Below the pieces are notes generated by a model. The model saw only the letters and a list, made by a program, of their open reading frames with translations, made no database searches and was not told where the DNA came from. A stretch of 64,000 nt of DNA from Akkermansia muciniphila (GTDB taxonomy: Bacteria > Verrucomicrobiota > Verrucomicrobiia > Limisphaerales > F1-80-MAGS106): contig CAMBEJ010000006.1 of assembly GCA_945865375.1 (NCBI GenBank), forward strand, positions 1 to 64,000, written 5' to 3'. Within the stretch, counting starts at the first letter, position 1; each line of letters begins with the position of its first letter. Of this stretch, positions 25,896 to 35,627 are shown one piece after another. The translations under genes and the position numbers were made by a program.

Positions 25896-28823
25896 ATGGC
25901 GCGTGAGTTCATCAAGATCGGCGGTGCTCGGGAGCATAATTTGAAGAATCTCTCGATCTCCATTCCTCGAGATAAATTGGTGGTGATCACCGGCTTGAGC
26001 GGGTCTGGGAAGTCGTCGCTGGCATTTGATACACTGTATGCGGAGGGCCAGAGAAAATACGTCGAGTCTCTCTCCGCCTACGCGCGCCAGTTTCTTGGTC
26101 AATTGAAAAAGCCGGACGTGGACTTTATCGAAGGCCTTTCTCCGGCCATCGCCATCGAGCAAAGGGGTTCCGCGGGCAATCCGCGTTCCACTGTGGCGAC
26201 GGTGACAGAGATCTACGACTATTTGCGCTTGATCTATGCGCATGTGGCTCAACCGCACTGTCCGGAGAGTGGGCAACCCATCGTTCACCAGACAGCGAGC
26301 GCGATCACGGATCGCATCATGTCGTTGGCGCCTCGGACCCGGATTATGCTGCTTGGGCCGGTTGTGCAGGGCGAGAAGGGGGAGTTTCGCGATGTGATCG
26401 AGAGACTGGCTCGCGACGGTTTTGTGCGGGCGCGGGTGGATGGCGAGATCGTGGAGCTCGCCGTGAATCTCAGGATCAAGCTCGATCCCCAAAAGGCGCA
26501 CGCCATCGAAGTGGTGGTGGATCGACTCGTGATCGAAGAAAAATGTCGTACCCGTCTGAGCGACTCTGTCGAGACAGCGCTGCGATTTGGGAACGGCGTT
26601 CTCAGGGTGCTGCATCAGCCTCCCGGAGCGCCTTCGACGGATCCATGGGATGAAGTTCTGCATTCCACCCGGATGCTGAGTTTAGCCACAGGGCGCAGCT
26701 TCGAGCTGCTGACGCCGAAGCACTTCTCCTTTAATTCACCGGCGGGTGCCTGTCCGGTTTGCCACGGGCTCGGCCAGAAGCTTGTGTTTGACGAGGGCCT
26801 GGTGGTGCCTGACCCCAAGAAGTCCATCGAGCAGGGTGCGATTCTCCCATGGCGGCGCGGGGGCAAGCGGATGATCCTGTATTACAAAGCGATGCTGCGG
26901 GGGATTTGCCACCATTACTCTCAAAGCATGGAGGCGTCGTTCGAATCTTTGCCCGACTTCTTTCGGAACGCGGTGATTCGGGGCTCGGGAGACACAGAGA
27001 TTGAGTTTCAGTTCTGGCGCGCCGGGAAACAGAGTCAGGTCAAGAAGCCATTCGAAGGCGTCATCGCGAATCTTGAGCGTTTGTACAAGGAGAGTGAGAG
27101 CGAATTCACAAGGAACCGGCTGAAGAGCTTCATGAGTCCCCAGGCGTGCGATGGCTGCCACGGACGTCGCCTGAAACCGGAGGTGCTCGCGGCCACCCTG
27201 GTCAGGGGAGATGGCGGAGGGGTCAGAACGGGGCAGGGGACCTTGGTTCCGGGGCTTTCGATCATGGGTTTTTGCGCACTGACCGTGCGTGAGGCGGATG
27301 TGTTTGCGGGGTCGTTGAAGCTCACGCCTTCTCAGGCGCAGATCGCCACGGAGCCATTGAGGGAGATCCAGTCTCGCCTTCGATTCTTGATGGACGTGGG
27401 CCTGGGGTATCTGACCCTGGACAGAGAGAGCGGAACGTTGAGTGGTGGCGAGGCTCAACGGATTCGGCTGGCGACCCAGATTGGGGCGGGTTTGGTGGGA
27501 GTGTTGTACATTCTGGATGAGCCGAGCATCGGGCTTCACCAGCGGGACAACGGTCGGTTGATGAGAAGCCTGGAACATTTGCGTGACCTGGGCAACAGCG
27601 TGGTGGTAGTGGAGCATGACGAGGACACGATCCGGCTGGCGGACCACGTGATTGATTTGGGCCCTGGGGCTGGGGTGCATGGGGGAGAAGTCGTTGCCTC
27701 GGGGACGGTTCAGGAGGTGATCGGCACGGCGAAGTCCCTCACTGGACAATATCTTTCCGGGGGGATGTCCATCCCCTTGCCTCGAAGCCGTGTTGCGCCG
27801 GACGGGAGCCGGGGATGGCTGGAGCTTCTTGGAGCGAGCGAAAACAATCTGCGCGATGTGGACCTGAGGATTCCCATCGGAACTTTGACCTGCGTGACAG
27901 GAGTGAGTGGATCAGGGAAGAGCACCCTCGTGGACGACACATTGCGAAGGGCTCTTTTCAGGATCTGGCATGGTTCGAAGGATCGGCCTGGCACCTACCG
28001 GCAGTTGCGAGGGATTGAGTATTTTGAAAAGGCTATCCTGGTGGACCAGAGCCCGATCGGACGGACGCCGCGCAGCAACCTTTCAACCTACTCGGGAATG
28101 TTTGATCTTATACGGGAATTATTCTCGAAGCTCCCGGCGTCACGCGTTCGCGGCTACAGCGCGGGCCGGTTCAGTTTCAATGTAAAAGGGGGGCGCTGTG
28201 AGAAATGCGAGGGGGACGGGCTGATTGAGATAGAGATGCATTTTTTGCCACCCGTCTATGTGACTTGCGAAGCGTGCGGAGGGAAGCGATACAACCGGGA
28301 AACACTGGAGATGACCTATAAAGGGCTGAACATTGCGGATGTGCTGGCGTTGACGGTGGATGAGGCGTTGACATTTTTCCGGGTCGTTCCGCGGATTCTG
28401 GATGTGTGCCAGACCTTCGCCGAGGTGGGGCTTGGCTACCTGGGGTTAGGGCAACCGGCAACCACGATCAGCGGCGGTGAGGCGCAGCGCATCAAGCTTG
28501 CGACGGAGCTCAGCCGCAAGTCCATAGGACGGACGATTTATTTGATGGACGAGCCGACAACGGGATTGCATTTCCATGATGTGGCGAAGCTGCTTGAAGT
28601 CTTATTTCGATTGCGCGATGCGGGGAACACCGTGGTCGTGATCGAGCACAACCTGGATGTGATCAAGTGCGCGGATTGGGTCATCGACATGGGGCCGGAT
28701 GCGGGGGATGAAGGCGGGCTGATTGTGGCGGAGGGCACACCGGAGATGATTGCGACTTGCGGAAGAGGGCATACAGGGGCTTATTTACAGCGGTTACTTT
28801 CGAATGTTTCCAAAGCAATATGA
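25896..28823 (+). CDS. uvrA: Excinuclease ABC subunit A
   Basis: The 975-residue protein is a full-length UvrA, the DNA damage-recognition ATPase of nucleotide excision repair. Walker A motifs are at residues ~33-41 (GLSGSGKSS) and ~668 (GVSGSGKST). ABC signatures LSGGEAQRIRLA (~514) and ISGGEAQRIKLA (~858) are present. Zinc modules include CPVCHGLG...CDGCHGRR in the first half and CEKCEGDG...CEACGGKR in the second. Walker B sites LYILDEPSIGLHQRD and IYLMDEPTTGLHFHD are intact. It starts at ATG 25896, 118 bp after the dehydrogenase. The next gene starts 4 bp after its stop. Confidence 0.97.
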   Translation: MAREFIKIGGAREHNLKNLSISIPRDKLVVITGLSGSGKSSLAFDTLYAEGQRKYVESLSAYARQFLGQLKKPDVDFIEGLSPAIAIEQRGSAGNPRSTVATVTEIYDYLRLIYAHVAQPHCPESGQPIVHQTASAITDRIMSLAPRTRIMLLGPVVQGEKGEFRDVIERLARDGFVRARVDGEIVELAVNLRIKLDPQKAHAIEVVVDRLVIEEKCRTRLSDSVETALRFGNGVLRVLHQPPGAPSTDPWDEVLHSTRMLSLATGRSFELLTPKHFSFNSPAGACPVCHGLGQKLVFDEGLVVPDPKKSIEQGAILPWRRGGKRMILYYKAMLRGICHHYSQSMEASFESLPDFFRNAVIRGSGDTEIEFQFWRAGKQSQVKKPFEGVIANLERLYKESESEFTRNRLKSFMSPQACDGCHGRRLKPEVLAATLVRGDGGGVRTGQGTLVPGLSIMGFCALTVREADVFAGSLKLTPSQAQIATEPLREIQSRLRFLMDVGLGYLTLDRESGTLSGGEAQRIRLATQIGAGLVGVLYILDEPSIGLHQRDNGRLMRSLEHLRDLGNSVVVVEHDEDTIRLADHVIDLGPGAGVHGGEVVASGTVQEVIGTAKSLTGQYLSGGMSIPLPRSRVAPDGSRGWLELLGASENNLRDVDLRIPIGTLTCVTGVSGSGKSTLVDDTLRRALFRIWHGSKDRPGTYRQLRGIEYFEKAILVDQSPIGRTPRSNLSTYSGMFDLIRELFSKLPASRVRGYSAGRFSFNVKGGRCEKCEGDGLIEIEMHFLPPVYVTCEACGGKRYNRETLEMTYKGLNIADVLALTVDEALTFFRVVPRILDVCQTFAEVGLGYLGLGQPATTISGGEAQRIKLATELSRKSIGRTIYLMDEPTTGLHFHDVAKLLEVLFRLRDAGNTVVVIEHNLDVIKCADWVIDMGPDAGDEGGLIVAEGTPEMIATCGRGHTGAYLQRLLSNVSKAI

Positions 28824-28827
28824 CGGC

Positions 28828-31479
28828 ATGTCGTTGGATACGCGCTGGCGGCGCGGCTGGCGGGAGCGATCTCTTTTATTTCGAGGTTGCCGGGTGTTTC
28901 TGGCCCTGGCGCTGAGCGTCTTTTTCGTCGTCAAGGCTGTCGCGCAGGGGCTGAGCGAGAAGGCTCTCTTTGAAGCGGCTGTGAAGGCGCTTCAGGACGG
29001 TTTTTTTCGGAGGGCAGAACAGGAATTTTCCGACTTCGTCCGCGATTTTCCCCAGTCCGCACAGGCGGTTGACGCGGGGATGTTGCAAATGCATGCCCGC
29101 GCGGAGGCCGCGCTCAATGAAGAGTCGTACAGGGACGCGTCCGAGATTTTCGAATCCATCGTCAAGAAGTATCCAACCTCGGCGCGCGCGCGGGACGCGG
29201 TGTTTGGATTTGCGTGGAGCCAGTTCAAGTTGGGGGAGAGCCGGAAAGCTTTCGAGAGGCTGACGCAGCCTGATGTGGCGCTTTTGAAGGCGGTCGAAGG
29301 GACCGTCTTGGACTCCGGGATGGCCCGTGGGCTTTTGTTATTGGCTGAGGTGGCACTGGTCACAAAGGAGACGAAAACTGGCGAGCTGGCTTTGGCGAGA
29401 GTCTCAGGTCTGACATTGACCGCCGCCTCTTCGTGGCAGCGCCAGTTTTTGACAGTTCGTTATCAGCTACTGAAGGGCGATCTGGAGTCTGCGTTTCAAT
29501 CCGCCAGCAATTTGGTTTCCTTGGCGCGGGCGCTGCCGGGTAGCAAGAATCTGGCTGAGTCCGCATCGTTGCAGGCGGACGTGTTTTTGCAGCGAAGCAA
29601 CGTTGTGGAAGCGTTGGGTGCTCTGGAGCTGAACCTTCCTACGAACGCGCCTCCGGCCTACCGCAGAATGGCCATGCTACGCACGGTGGATTTGTTAAAG
29701 ACTGCGTTGAAACCTGAAGACGCTATACCCAAATTGGGGGTTTTGTTGAAAACCTACGCGGGCGATCCGATTCTGGACGCCGCTCAGATGGCTATGGGTG
29801 AGGTCTTGATGCGCCGGTTCTATTCGCTCGCTGCTCAGGCGCGGGCTGGGGAGGGGACAAACATTCTTTCCCAGGCGCGGTCGCATTTATCCTTGCTGGT
29901 TTTGCAGGGCACGAAGACGGACTTTCTCGGGCATGCGCATTATCATTTAGGTTGGGGTTGGTGGGAGGAGAACTCGATGTTCCCGAGCCCTGACCGAGTG
30001 CGTGGAGCGGGAACCAATTTCGATCTCGCCATTCGGAATCTGCCTCGTTCAACGGAGCAGATGGTGGCCCGCTTCAAGCTGGCGGATACCTTTTTGCTTT
30101 CCATGGACTACAGGAGTGCTGTGAGCAACTATTCCCGGCTATTGGCGGATTATCCTGAGTGGGCCACCTCCAAATCTGCTCCGCACGATCAGGTTTTGTA
30201 TCAGTTAGCGCGGGCCTGGGTGGGGCTGCGCGACTTGGGACAAGCCAGGGAGGTTTCGAAGCAGCTGACCCAGCGGTTTCCAAACAGCGCGTTTGGAGAG
30301 CTGTGTTTGCTGTTGGTGGCCCAGGAGATGAATCGCCAAAGCCCGGCTGCGGAAGCACGGGAAGTGTTTGATCAACTTATCAAAATCTATCCTGGGTCGG
30401 AAAAGCTGCCCGAGGCGAAGCTCGGTGTGGCTCAGACTTTTGAGCGCGAGGAGCGGTGGCCGGACGCCGTGACCGCATACACGTCTTGGCTGGCACTCTA
30501 CACGAATCATCCATCCATCCCGTTTGCGGAGTTTCAGAGGGCGTCAGCGAGCTCTCGCAGCGATGCCAGCAGCAACTCTTTTCACTTGTTCACGAATTTT
30601 CTGGCCCGATTTCCGCAGCATGAGCGGGGTCCTCTGGCGCAAAACTGGGTGGGGGACTATCACTTCGAAAGAGGCGACTTCGTTTCCGCGGAGGAGAGCT
30701 ATCAGCGGCTGTATTCGAACACCAACTGGGTGGCTCTCGGGGCACTGGACATTCTCTATCGCGCCCATCTTATGGCAGCTCGTTCATTGCTCATGAGGCA
30801 GAGCGTCAAACAAGCAAAGGGACAACTCACGACTTTCATCAGTTTTCTGAACCAACAAACCAACACCCCTCCCAATGTGATAGACGAAGCCTGGTTTTTG
30901 CTGGGTGACGTACTCCGGACTTGGCCTGAGCCCGGACGTTCGTCCGACGATATGCAGGAGGCCATCAACGCGTTCAAGCGTATTCCTGACACGAGCGATC
31001 TCGCGCCTCGTGCATGGGGCGCGATTGCTGGGTGTCATCTTGCGCTGGCGTCGGGGGCGGGGGGGGTGATCATCACGAATCGTTATCACGATGCTTTGTT
31101 TTTTTTCCAGAAATCTTCGAGCGCTCTGAACGCCGACATCGAGACGCGCAGCCTGGCAGATTACGGGATCGGCACGGTTTTCCTCGGCCTTTCGGAGATT
31201 GTGGTTGAGGTCCGGGAACGGAACCGTCTCCAGCGCGAAGCGCTCGGAGGTTTCTTGAGGGTGTTTTATCAAAAGAACCGATTGGCTGGTGAATCCCCAG
31301 TTCCTTACCTGCTGGAACAGTGCGGCATCAAAGCCGTGGATACCGCCCAGGCTCTTGGCCAAACAGTCGAGGCGGCGAGTGTGACGCGCCGACTGATCGA
31401 GTTGTTTCCACCGCTAAGGCCCAAGTTTCAACCGCGCCTTGACGTTTTGGAAAAGAACCAAGCAGAAAGTGGAAAGTAG
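28828..31479 (+). CDS. Secreted tetratricopeptide-repeat protein
   Basis: From the ATG at 28828 the product is 883 residues. It has a basic then hydrophobic signal segment (VFLALALSVFFVVKAVAQG) and a long array of TPR-like helical pairs. Examples are RRAEQEFSDFVRDFPQSAQA and SEIFESIVKKYPTSARARDA, as well as AREVFDQLIKIYPGSEKLPE. The FP/YP..A spacing is that of YbgF/BamD-type outer-membrane lipoprotein or cell-division repeats. The substrate or partner is unknown. The reading frame is open further upstream (to 28750), overlapping uvrA, but the 28828 ATG fits the signal peptide. It converges with the Ig-like gene. Confidence 0.75.
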   Translation: MSLDTRWRRGWRERSLLFRGCRVFLALALSVFFVVKAVAQGLSEKALFEAAVKALQDGFFRRAEQEFSDFVRDFPQSAQAVDAGMLQMHARAEAALNEESYRDASEIFESIVKKYPTSARARDAVFGFAWSQFKLGESRKAFERLTQPDVALLKAVEGTVLDSGMARGLLLLAEVALVTKETKTGELALARVSGLTLTAASSWQRQFLTVRYQLLKGDLESAFQSASNLVSLARALPGSKNLAESASLQADVFLQRSNVVEALGALELNLPTNAPPAYRRMAMLRTVDLLKTALKPEDAIPKLGVLLKTYAGDPILDAAQMAMGEVLMRRFYSLAAQARAGEGTNILSQARSHLSLLVLQGTKTDFLGHAHYHLGWGWWEENSMFPSPDRVRGAGTNFDLAIRNLPRSTEQMVARFKLADTFLLSMDYRSAVSNYSRLLADYPEWATSKSAPHDQVLYQLARAWVGLRDLGQAREVSKQLTQRFPNSAFGELCLLLVAQEMNRQSPAAEAREVFDQLIKIYPGSEKLPEAKLGVAQTFEREERWPDAVTAYTSWLALYTNHPSIPFAEFQRASASSRSDASSNSFHLFTNFLARFPQHERGPLAQNWVGDYHFERGDFVSAEESYQRLYSNTNWVALGALDILYRAHLMAARSLLMRQSVKQAKGQLTTFISFLNQQTNTPPNVIDEAWFLLGDVLRTWPEPGRSSDDMQEAINAFKRIPDTSDLAPRAWGAIAGCHLALASGAGGVIITNRYHDALFFFQKSSSALNADIETRSLADYGIGTVFLGLSEIVVEVRERNRLQREALGGFLRVFYQKNRLAGESPVPYLLEQCGIKAVDTAQALGQTVEAASVTRRLIELFPPLRPKFQPRLDVLEKNQAESGK

Positions 31480-31510
31480 TTTCGACTGGCGCTTTCAGCT
31501 TTCTACTTTT
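31473..31510. terminator. Possible bidirectional terminator between convergent genes
   Basis: AAAGTAG at 31473-31479 pairs with CTACTTT at 31503-31509 across a 23-nt loop, with A- and T-runs on both sides. It lies exactly between the convergent TPR and Ig-like genes. The stem is short and partly within the last codons, so this is a weak call. Confidence 0.3.
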
Positions 31511-31512
31511 CT

Positions 31513-33846
31513 TCAAAAAGTTCCGACAACTCTATAAAAACGTTTCTTAGTGGTTGTTGGTTCGGAGAAGTTGATTGTCCCCGTCGGCGAATTAGTGGTT
31601 CCGATTGTCTCCCAGGCGGCCAAGTTGACCGATGCCTGTATTCGGTAGACCACGCCGGGCACTCCCGACATTTCCCATCGGACTTGATCCTTCACCAGCA
31701 TCGTCGAAATCACACGTGTCGGGGCGTCAAATACGTAGGTGAGTTGGACGTTCCCCGAGGCTCCGTTCACACCGTCCACAGCGATGAAGTAAGACGTCCC
31801 CTTCGTTGCTTTTAATCGTGTTCGGCTGGTTTTTCGATCCGCGCCGCCGTCGTTGTCGCAGGCAACCAACAGCAGGGATTCAAAATCTGTCCCCGGGCCT
31901 GTGAACACTCCCAGCAAAGTGTCGAAAGAACTTCCTTCAGTGCTGACAATCAAATTGCCGTCCGCGGGAGATTCGTACGTGAACCATTGAGAGGCTCCGC
32001 CGATGGCACCACACAGGTTTGGTTCCCCGACCTCGGTAGTCGAGCCGACCGAGTTGAACACTTGCGTTCCCCGGAACCCACTCGCGGCGGCTCCAGCGGC
32101 ATGCCTCCAAGAGGAGCGAGCGCCAATCCCCGCCCTGTTTATGTTGACCGGTGCCACGGGTTCTCCGAGAAGAATTTGGTCGCGGAACTTGTCCTTACTG
32201 GCCACCTTGGGGTCGGGCCCAAGTTGGATGCTTGCCTTCTGGCTGAAGACAATTTCACGGCCATTGCTGAGTTTAACCTGGTAATCGCCGGCATCCGACG
32301 GCTGAGCGGACCGGACGCGCCAGAGGGTTGAGACGCCGCCCGGGATGTCCGATGCATTGAGCTCCCATTGGTAGCTTTGAACTCCCAAGGCCTCGACGTC
32401 GATCAGTGTAAAATTGCCAGGTTGCACGACACGGCTCAAAGGGTGCCGAAGGATTTTCGGGACGGGCAGGGCGCCCGATTCGAATTCCCAGGACAAAACA
32501 AAGGCGCCGCCGGCACCTGCGAGGCCATCGACGACGATCTGATACTCCTTCCCATTGACCGTCGTGAAGCGGATGGCGCTAGTGAAAAACCCTGCGACAT
32601 CGTCATCGCTTGCTTCGTTTTGCAACGAGGCCAGATTTGAGCCTGTGTAGGCGGCCAGGACCGTATCGAATGAGCTTCCAGCCGTGCTCAATCGCATCAC
32701 TCCATCTGAGGGTGCGGTCCACCTCGCCCATACCGATGCGGCAGGTTTTTTTCCTGCATGGTAGGGCTCTTCGGCCTGGGCCGTGGCACCATTGCTCGCA
32801 GCGCGCAGAACCCCTTGATTTCCAGGCAATAGCGGACGCCCATCGAACGTGTCGGACAGCATGAAAACCGGCGTCTCGACCACCAGGGTGGCGGGTCTGC
32901 TTGTGAGGGCACCAAAGGGGCCTTTCACCACCACCGAATAGACGCCGGCCGATGAAGATTTCGGGGATGGAAGGATGAGAACGGAGGCTGTTTGAGCTTG
33001 GAGATTGACCCCATTGCGGCGCCATTGGTAGGAAAAAGGTCCTTGTCCGATGGGGATGACCGAAAAAGATGTTGGGACCCCTTCGGGCACTGTCTGGCTC
33101 CGGGGATCCGTGGCGATGACTGGCGGAGCGATCACATCCAGTCGGGCGTTCCCACTCGTGACGGTGCCCAGCGGGTTGCTCACGACAACTCTGTAGCTGC
33201 CGATTTGATCGGCGGCTATGTTGGGCAAGCGCAGCACAGGCCCGCTCGCGTCAGACAGGGTTTGATTGTTATACTGCCACTGGTAAGTGAGAGGTTCACT
33301 GCCTGTGACGCTGACGGCGAACTCCGCCGTTTCTCCGCTGTGGACCGTGGCCATAGCGGGTTGGTCCGTGATGTTGGGGGGAGATCCCACGACCGAGACG
33401 GCCATGGTTTTTGTCAGTGAAATATTTTGAGGACCTCTCACGTTGATGCGGAGGCGGCCGTCACCCCGCTGGTTGACTTCAGGTGTGATCTTGAGGGTCC
33501 ATTTTGGGCCCGTGCCTTCCAGGATGAGGTTCTCTTCAGGGAGCAACGTCGGAGTTTCAGAGAGCAATGTGAGCTCCAGGCCGACGCTGTTAGGAACGTT
33601 CAAGACTTCGATGGTGATGCGTGCGCTCACCTGGTTTTCCTGGAGAACCAGGTCCTCAAACACTCGCAACAAAGGTGGATCATTTTGTTGGGCGCGTGGT
33701 GTGAGGGAGCCTGGGATGAGCAATGCCGCGCTCATCAAAACCCAAGTTCCTGGAAGCCCTCGGGATCTTGTCTGAGCGATCGTGCGCGCGATGACAGATC
33801 TCACGCGAGCGAACTTTTGAGCGGGCGGCAGTTGGGCTGTATTCAT
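31513..33846 (-). CDS. Secreted multi-domain protein with Ig-like domains and duplicated PPC-like domain
   Basis: The 777-residue product has a long N-terminal region ending in a signal-like segment (GTWVLMSAALLIPGSLTPRA). It holds at least three Ig/I-set-like domains, seen as repeated units GSEPLTYQWQYNNQTLSDAS, GQGPFSYQWRRNGVNLQAQT and a third SYQWELNASDIPGG. Two copies of a beta-sandwich domain share APSDGVMRLSTAGSSFDTVL and SPADGNLIVSTEGSSFDTLL, each followed by an Ala/Tyr or Gly/Phe Thr-Gly motif. This layout is typical of giant surface proteins in Verrucomicrobia. Start at ATG 33846, with GGAG 10 bp upstream; a TTG at 33855 is also in frame. Function unknown. Confidence 0.75.
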   Translation of the reverse strand: MNTAQLPPAQKFARVRSVIARTIAQTRSRGLPGTWVLMSAALLIPGSLTPRAQQNDPPLLRVFEDLVLQENQVSARITIEVLNVPNSVGLELTLLSETPTLLPEENLILEGTGPKWTLKITPEVNQRGDGRLRINVRGPQNISLTKTMAVSVVGSPPNITDQPAMATVHSGETAEFAVSVTGSEPLTYQWQYNNQTLSDASGPVLRLPNIAADQIGSYRVVVSNPLGTVTSGNARLDVIAPPVIATDPRSQTVPEGVPTSFSVIPIGQGPFSYQWRRNGVNLQAQTASVLILPSPKSSSAGVYSVVVKGPFGALTSRPATLVVETPVFMLSDTFDGRPLLPGNQGVLRAASNGATAQAEEPYHAGKKPAASVWARWTAPSDGVMRLSTAGSSFDTVLAAYTGSNLASLQNEASDDDVAGFFTSAIRFTTVNGKEYQIVVDGLAGAGGAFVLSWEFESGALPVPKILRHPLSRVVQPGNFTLIDVEALGVQSYQWELNASDIPGGVSTLWRVRSAQPSDAGDYQVKLSNGREIVFSQKASIQLGPDPKVASKDKFRDQILLGEPVAPVNINRAGIGARSSWRHAAGAAASGFRGTQVFNSVGSTTEVGEPNLCGAIGGASQWFTYESPADGNLIVSTEGSSFDTLLGVFTGPGTDFESLLLVACDNDGGADRKTSRTRLKATKGTSYFIAVDGVNGASGNVQLTYVFDAPTRVISTMLVKDQVRWEMSGVPGVVYRIQASVNLAAWETIGTTNSPTGTINFSEPTTTKKRFYRVVGTF

Positions 33847-33855
33847 TTTTGGCAA

Positions 33856-34241
33856 TCTCCAGGTTGTTCCCAGTTTAGTTTCTTAAATCCTAAATCTCGA
33901 TGAATTATCTCTCAGATTTTGAACCACAGAGGTGCAGAGAAGAACAAACGATGAAACCAAACTTTCCCCCCTCTTTTTCCCCCTCTGTGTCTCCGTGTCT
34001 CTGTGGTTCAAACTTCAAATCTGTTTGGCTAGCTTTTCACGAAGGCCCCATCGTCCATGGTGGCTAGGGTTGATTCTGTTTTCTAGCTTCAAGAGATCCC
34101 CAGCTAAAACCCTGTCTTCAGTGTTCAAAGACTATTTCAGAGCTGAATGAGCCCGTCAAGGAAGGGTCCCGCTCGCCAGCAGTCCTCACCTTGAAGAGCT
34201 GCTGGACTTCTTGACATGAGGATTGCCGGGCGGGTTATGGT
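33856..34241. other. Intergenic region containing a dispersed repeat
   Basis: Divergent promoters for the Ig-like gene and tsaD must lie here. Besides the CCACAGA-type repeat (33896-34025) I see only AT-rich sequence and short unassigned ORFs. Confidence 0.5.
33896..34025. repeat. Dispersed inverted repeat, CCACAGA type
   Basis: Opens with TTTGAACCACAGAGG (from 33918) and closes with CTCTGTGGTTCAAA (to 34012), making a long imperfect hairpin. Its left flank, CGATGAATTATCTCTCAGA, and its right flank, CTTCAAATCTGTTT, match the corresponding flanks of the element at 36695-36860. The two are therefore copies of one family. Confidence 0.7.
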
Positions 34242-34250
34242 GTGGGCGAC

Positions 34251-35324
34251 ATGGCTGTGCTTGCATTTGAGACTTCTTGCGACGAGACCAGCGCCTCGGT
34301 GGTGCATGACGGGGTGATCTTGTCCAACGTCGTGACTTCTCAAATCGCGTTGCACGCTGAATATGGGGGCGTCGTTCCGGAACTCGCGGCGCGGGAGCAT
34401 TTGCGGAACCTTCTGCCAGTCGCCCGTGAGGCGTTGCGCCGTTCGGGGTTGGGATTTGAGAGGCTGGTGTGCATCGCTTCGACTCTAGGGCCAGGATTAC
34501 CCAACGCGTTGATGTCCGGCGCGCAGGCGGGTCAAGGCCTCGCGTTTGCTCTCGGTTTGCCTTTTGTAGCGGTCCATCATCACGAGGCTCACTTGTATTC
34601 GCCATGGATCGATGGGGATCCATTGACCGCGCGATGGTTGCAGCTGCGGCCGCACATCGCCTTGATCGTGAGCGGTGGCCACACTTTGCTCGTCTTTGTG
34701 GAGGGATTTTCGCACCACAGAGTTCTGGGGATGACGGTGGATGATGCCGCAGGGGAGTGTTTCGACAAAATTGCAAAATTGATGGGATTGCCTTACCCGG
34801 GCGGAGTTTATCTGGATAAGCTGGCAGCGGGAGGAAATCCTGAAGCCATCAAGTTTCCGAGGCCCATGATGGGGAGTGGCGACTTCGACTTCAGCTTCAG
34901 CGGGCTGAAGACTGCCGTGCGCTATTATTTGCGAGATCACCCTGAAATCGTTCAAGAGAAGTCCAGGCTGCGCGACGTGTGCGCTTCAGCACAAGCAGCG
35001 ATTGTCGAAGTCCTGGCGTTCAAATCCTTAAGTGCTTGTCACGCGATGGGCGTGGGGTGCTTGACAGTGTCGGGCGGAGTGGCGGCAAACAGCCGCTTGC
35101 GAGCGGTGTTGGAGCGGGGATGCGCGGAGCGGGGCTATGAGCTCAGGATCGCCGGAAAAAGTTTGTGCGGTGATAACGCTGGAATGATCGGCGTTCTCGC
35201 GGAGGAACAAATGCGCTCGGCCACTGTCCTTGCTGGGGAGGATTTAACGCCGAGACCTCGGTGGGCCTTGTCCGAGGCTAGTGCCGCTGAGTGTGTGCGA
35301 AAAAGCCCCAAAACAAGACATTAA
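34251..35324 (+). CDS. tsaD: tRNA N6-adenosine threonylcarbamoyltransferase TsaD
   Basis: The 357-residue product matches the universal TsaD/Kae1/Qri7 family, which transfers threonylcarbamoyl to A37 of ANN-decoding tRNAs together with TsaB, TsaC and TsaE. Diagnostic motifs are LAFETSCDETSASVV at the N-terminus, the metal ligands in VHHHEAHLYSPW, the SGGHTLL loop, FSFSGLKTAVRYY, and VSGGVAANSRLR with CGDNAGMIG. The Asp-Asn-Ala-Gly-Met metal site is intact. I chose ATG 34251; the in-frame GTG at 34242 would add three residues. The other tsa genes are not in this window. Confidence 0.95.
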   Translation: MAVLAFETSCDETSASVVHDGVILSNVVTSQIALHAEYGGVVPELAAREHLRNLLPVAREALRRSGLGFERLVCIASTLGPGLPNALMSGAQAGQGLAFALGLPFVAVHHHEAHLYSPWIDGDPLTARWLQLRPHIALIVSGGHTLLVFVEGFSHHRVLGMTVDDAAGECFDKIAKLMGLPYPGGVYLDKLAAGGNPEAIKFPRPMMGSGDFDFSFSGLKTAVRYYLRDHPEIVQEKSRLRDVCASAQAAIVEVLAFKSLSACHAMGVGCLTVSGGVAANSRLRAVLERGCAERGYELRIAGKSLCGDNAGMIGVLAEEQMRSATVLAGEDLTPRPRWALSEASAAECVRKSPKTRH

Positions 35325-35627
35325 ACCGGAAGAACTCTGATTAAAAAAAACAGTCCGGGCAACGGACGCCAAGGAGGTGGGCGTGGAGAACGCCGCTGAA
35401 GAAACGTCCCGCTGCCCGAACTGATTTAAAACTTAGCGTACAGGATTCTTTTGTCAATGAATTAGGCGCGTCTCATTGGAATTAGGCGCCTCTCCGAATG
35501 AGGACGACAATCTGCTGGGTGGATAACGGGGGGAGGCGAGGTGAAAACTGTGAAAGTTTTGAGGCGGAGCGGCTCATCGCATCCTTTTTTTGTCGTCGCC
35601 TAGCCTGCTTCCCCCTAAGATATCCTG
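35325..35627. other. Intergenic region with structured-RNA candidate and direct repeats
   Basis: Downstream of tsaD it contains a possible non-coding RNA (35351-35423). Near the next gene there is also an 11-bp direct repeat GAATTAGGCGC at 35459-35469 and 35479-35489, spaced 20 bp, which could be an operator for the dehydrogenase gene. Confidence 0.45.
35351..35423 (+). ncRNA. Candidate structured RNA, unidentified
   Basis: Three nested stems can be drawn. The outer stem is CAGTCCGGGCA (35351-35361) with TGCCCGAACTG (35413-35423), one G-T type exception. A middle stem is GGACG (35364-35368) with CGTCC (35405-35409). The apical hairpin is GGCGT (35380-35384) with ACGCC (35390-35394). It is preceded by an A-run and followed by AT-rich DNA. 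No ORF fits. It does not match the SRP RNA, 6S or riboswitch signatures I can recall, and the strand is a guess. Confidence 0.35.

Noticed and set aside
35351-35423. Structured RNA as bacterial SRP (4.5S) RNA
   Set aside because: The conserved SRP core (GGTCCGGAAGGAAGCAG type) is absent, so I left the RNA unnamed.
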